Origin: Saccharophagus sp. K07 | Lineage (GTDB): Bacteria > Pseudomonadota > Gammaproteobacteria > Pseudomonadales > Cellvibrionaceae | Reading direction: 5' to 3' | DNA length: 64,000 nucleotides | Assembly (NCBI RefSeq): GCF_014336955.1 | Contig: NZ_QRAI01000003.1 | Coordinates: forward strand, 186,001 to 250,000 | In this document: positions 63,349 to 64,000 of the stretch, piece after piece | Position numbering within the stretch: position 1 is the first letter of the stretch | Layout: each line of letters opens with the position of its first letter | The notes under the pieces: model-generated | What the model was told of the DNA's origin: nothing | Database searches by the model: none | What the model saw: the letters and a program-made list of their open reading frames with translations, nothing else | Translations under genes and position numbers: made by a program

Positions 63349-63846
63349 TTACACCTTTTCCCCTGCATGCCACTCGCATGCAGTTTCCAGTCGCGAAGTT
63401 TTTAAGTTGATATGACCAAGTAGGTGGAAGCTGTATCTCACTTCCACTCGGTCATTATCAATTTCTCTCATGCCTACATGGTTGAAAGCGAGTAGCTCGC
63501 TGATGTAGATCAACTTGCCGCCCCATTTAATTTCACCGTTTTGGCGAATGCTGCGGACCTTCTGGTCTGCGTCATATTCAATTGGCTTTAAAACAGGTGA
63601 GTAAGCTCGCCTTGATGGCTGGTAGACGCTGGCTGGCGTTTTTCTTCCCAAGGCTTCATGGCTGCGCTCGGAATTGTATTCGTGTCGAAACGACTCCAGC
63701 ATTGCTTGTTGTCGGCTCAAGCTGGAACCTCGCAGCTGATCACCTATCGCCTGATTCAGTGAGCCGTGCATACGCTCATGCCGGGCGTTTTGAGTGGGTG
63801 TACCCGGCTTCGTACGATGCACGGCGATTCCCAGATGAGTTGTTAC
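63349..63846 (-). pseudogene. IS481-family transposase, C-terminal fragment
   Basis: About 165 codons open from inside the right terminal repeat to the stop at 63349; a stop codon lies just upstream (63847-63849). It starts at THLGIAVHRTKPGTPTQN, followed by ARHERMHGSLNQA, which holds the third catalytic acid (Glu) of the DDE set, then FRHEYNSERSHEALGRKTPA, the typical C-terminal block. The helix-turn-helix and the first two Asp residues are absent, so it cannot be active by itself. Confidence 0.85.
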
Positions 63847-63872
63847 CTATGTTCCGGTTGCACAGGTGAGGG
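63841..63872 (-). repeat. Right terminal inverted repeat of the IS481-type element
   Basis: Reads TGTTACCTATGTTCCGG on the plus strand; exact inverse of 63297-63328. Confidence 0.88.
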
Positions 63873-63931
63873 CCGTATATCAAACAGATCGGTGCACGCC
63901 CCACTAAATAAAACGGATCCATTTCCATTAT

Positions 63932-63963
63932 CCCTCACCCAAATCCTGTCACACTGGGAATAA
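63932..63963. repeat. REP-like repeat, partial copy 3
   Basis: CCCTCACCCAAATCCTGTCA and the following ACACTGGGAATAA match the left arm of the element at 10014 (CCCTCACCTAAATCCTCTCA, then CTGG) with few changes. The other arm is not seen before the window ends. Confidence 0.5.
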
Positions 63964-64000
63964 ACCTTATTCAGAGCGCAGGCCTCGTTACCCCCTGTGA

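Larger units (their letters stand above)
63297..63872. mobile_element. Internally deleted IS481-family element (576 bp) with perfect 32-bp terminal inverted repeats
   Basis: The sequence starting CCCTCACCTGTGCAACCGG at 63297-63328 is repeated exactly as its reverse complement at 63841-63872. Between them is only the C-terminal part of an IS481-type transposase on the minus strand; the N-terminal part is missing right inside the right repeat. A second end-like motif, AACCGGGAACATGGGTTACA, lies just inside the left repeat (63333-63353). This looks like a non-autonomous derivative that could be moved by a full-length relative elsewhere. Confidence 0.82.

Overview
The window looks like the chromosome of a plant-cell-wall-degrading gammaproteobacterium of the Cellvibrionaceae type (Cellvibrio or a close relative). 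This is an inference. It rests on two lipoprotein cellulases (GH5, GH6) with long poly-serine linkers, the algR-algZ-argH gene order shared with Pseudomonas, a class I adenylate cyclase, a Pst operon with a long PstC, and many c-di-GMP proteins. No rRNA, tRNA or CRISPR array was found. Starts were chosen by ribosome binding site and overlap, so several genes begin downstream of their longest possible reading frame.

Layout. 1-4.4 kb: pstS-pstC (minus, running off the left edge), a TRAP permease pair without a binding protein, and a YciA-type thioesterase. 4.5-8.1 kb: algR and algZ on the minus strand, divergent from argH. 8.2-14.3 kb: the two cellulases bracket a DOPA-dioxygenase-like gene and a short RlpA-like lipoprotein. 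14.3-16.4 kb: a GFA-family gene, a glyoxalase-like gene broken at two poly-C tracts, an exported protein with a TonB-box-like N-terminus, and a small CBM48-like protein. 16.9-20.3 kb: a three-domain LplT-PlsC-Aas fusion for lysophospholipid repair. 20.5-30.7 kb: a signalling block with a PAS histidine kinase, a CheY-like regulator, a REC-PAS-PAS-GGDEF-EAL protein, a small coiled-coil membrane protein, and a very large propeller-sensor hybrid kinase ending in GGDEF.

31-38.6 kb: an inner-membrane-type lipoprotein, an FHA protein, an lpxC homologue away from the cell-division cluster, a LysR / azoreductase / pirin module sharing a repeated DNA motif, an AT-hook histone-H1-like protein, and endonuclease V. 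38.6-47.2 kb: a type VI secretion effector island on the minus strand, in the order vgrG, a 431-residue alpha-helical protein, a PAAR-RHS toxin, a putative immunity gene, and a YwqK-like gene. 47.5-51.6 kb: two membrane proteins, a tail-anchored FHA protein, and a REC-GGDEF-EAL protein with degenerate REC and GGDEF sites. 52.2-56.5 kb: a minor-pilin operon ending in a 730-residue PilX-like protein with a repetitive extracellular part. 56.6-63.2 kb: a SapC-family gene, cyaA and three glycosyltransferases. 63.3-63.9 kb: an internally deleted IS481-family element with perfect 32-bp terminal repeats.

The parts most likely to hold undescribed biology are the vgrG / helical protein / RHS / immunity island, the giant minor pilin replacing PilY1, the propeller hybrid kinase with GGDEF output, the glyoxalase gene with paired poly-C tracts, and a 39-codon small ORF with a strong ribosome binding site at 36.6 kb.
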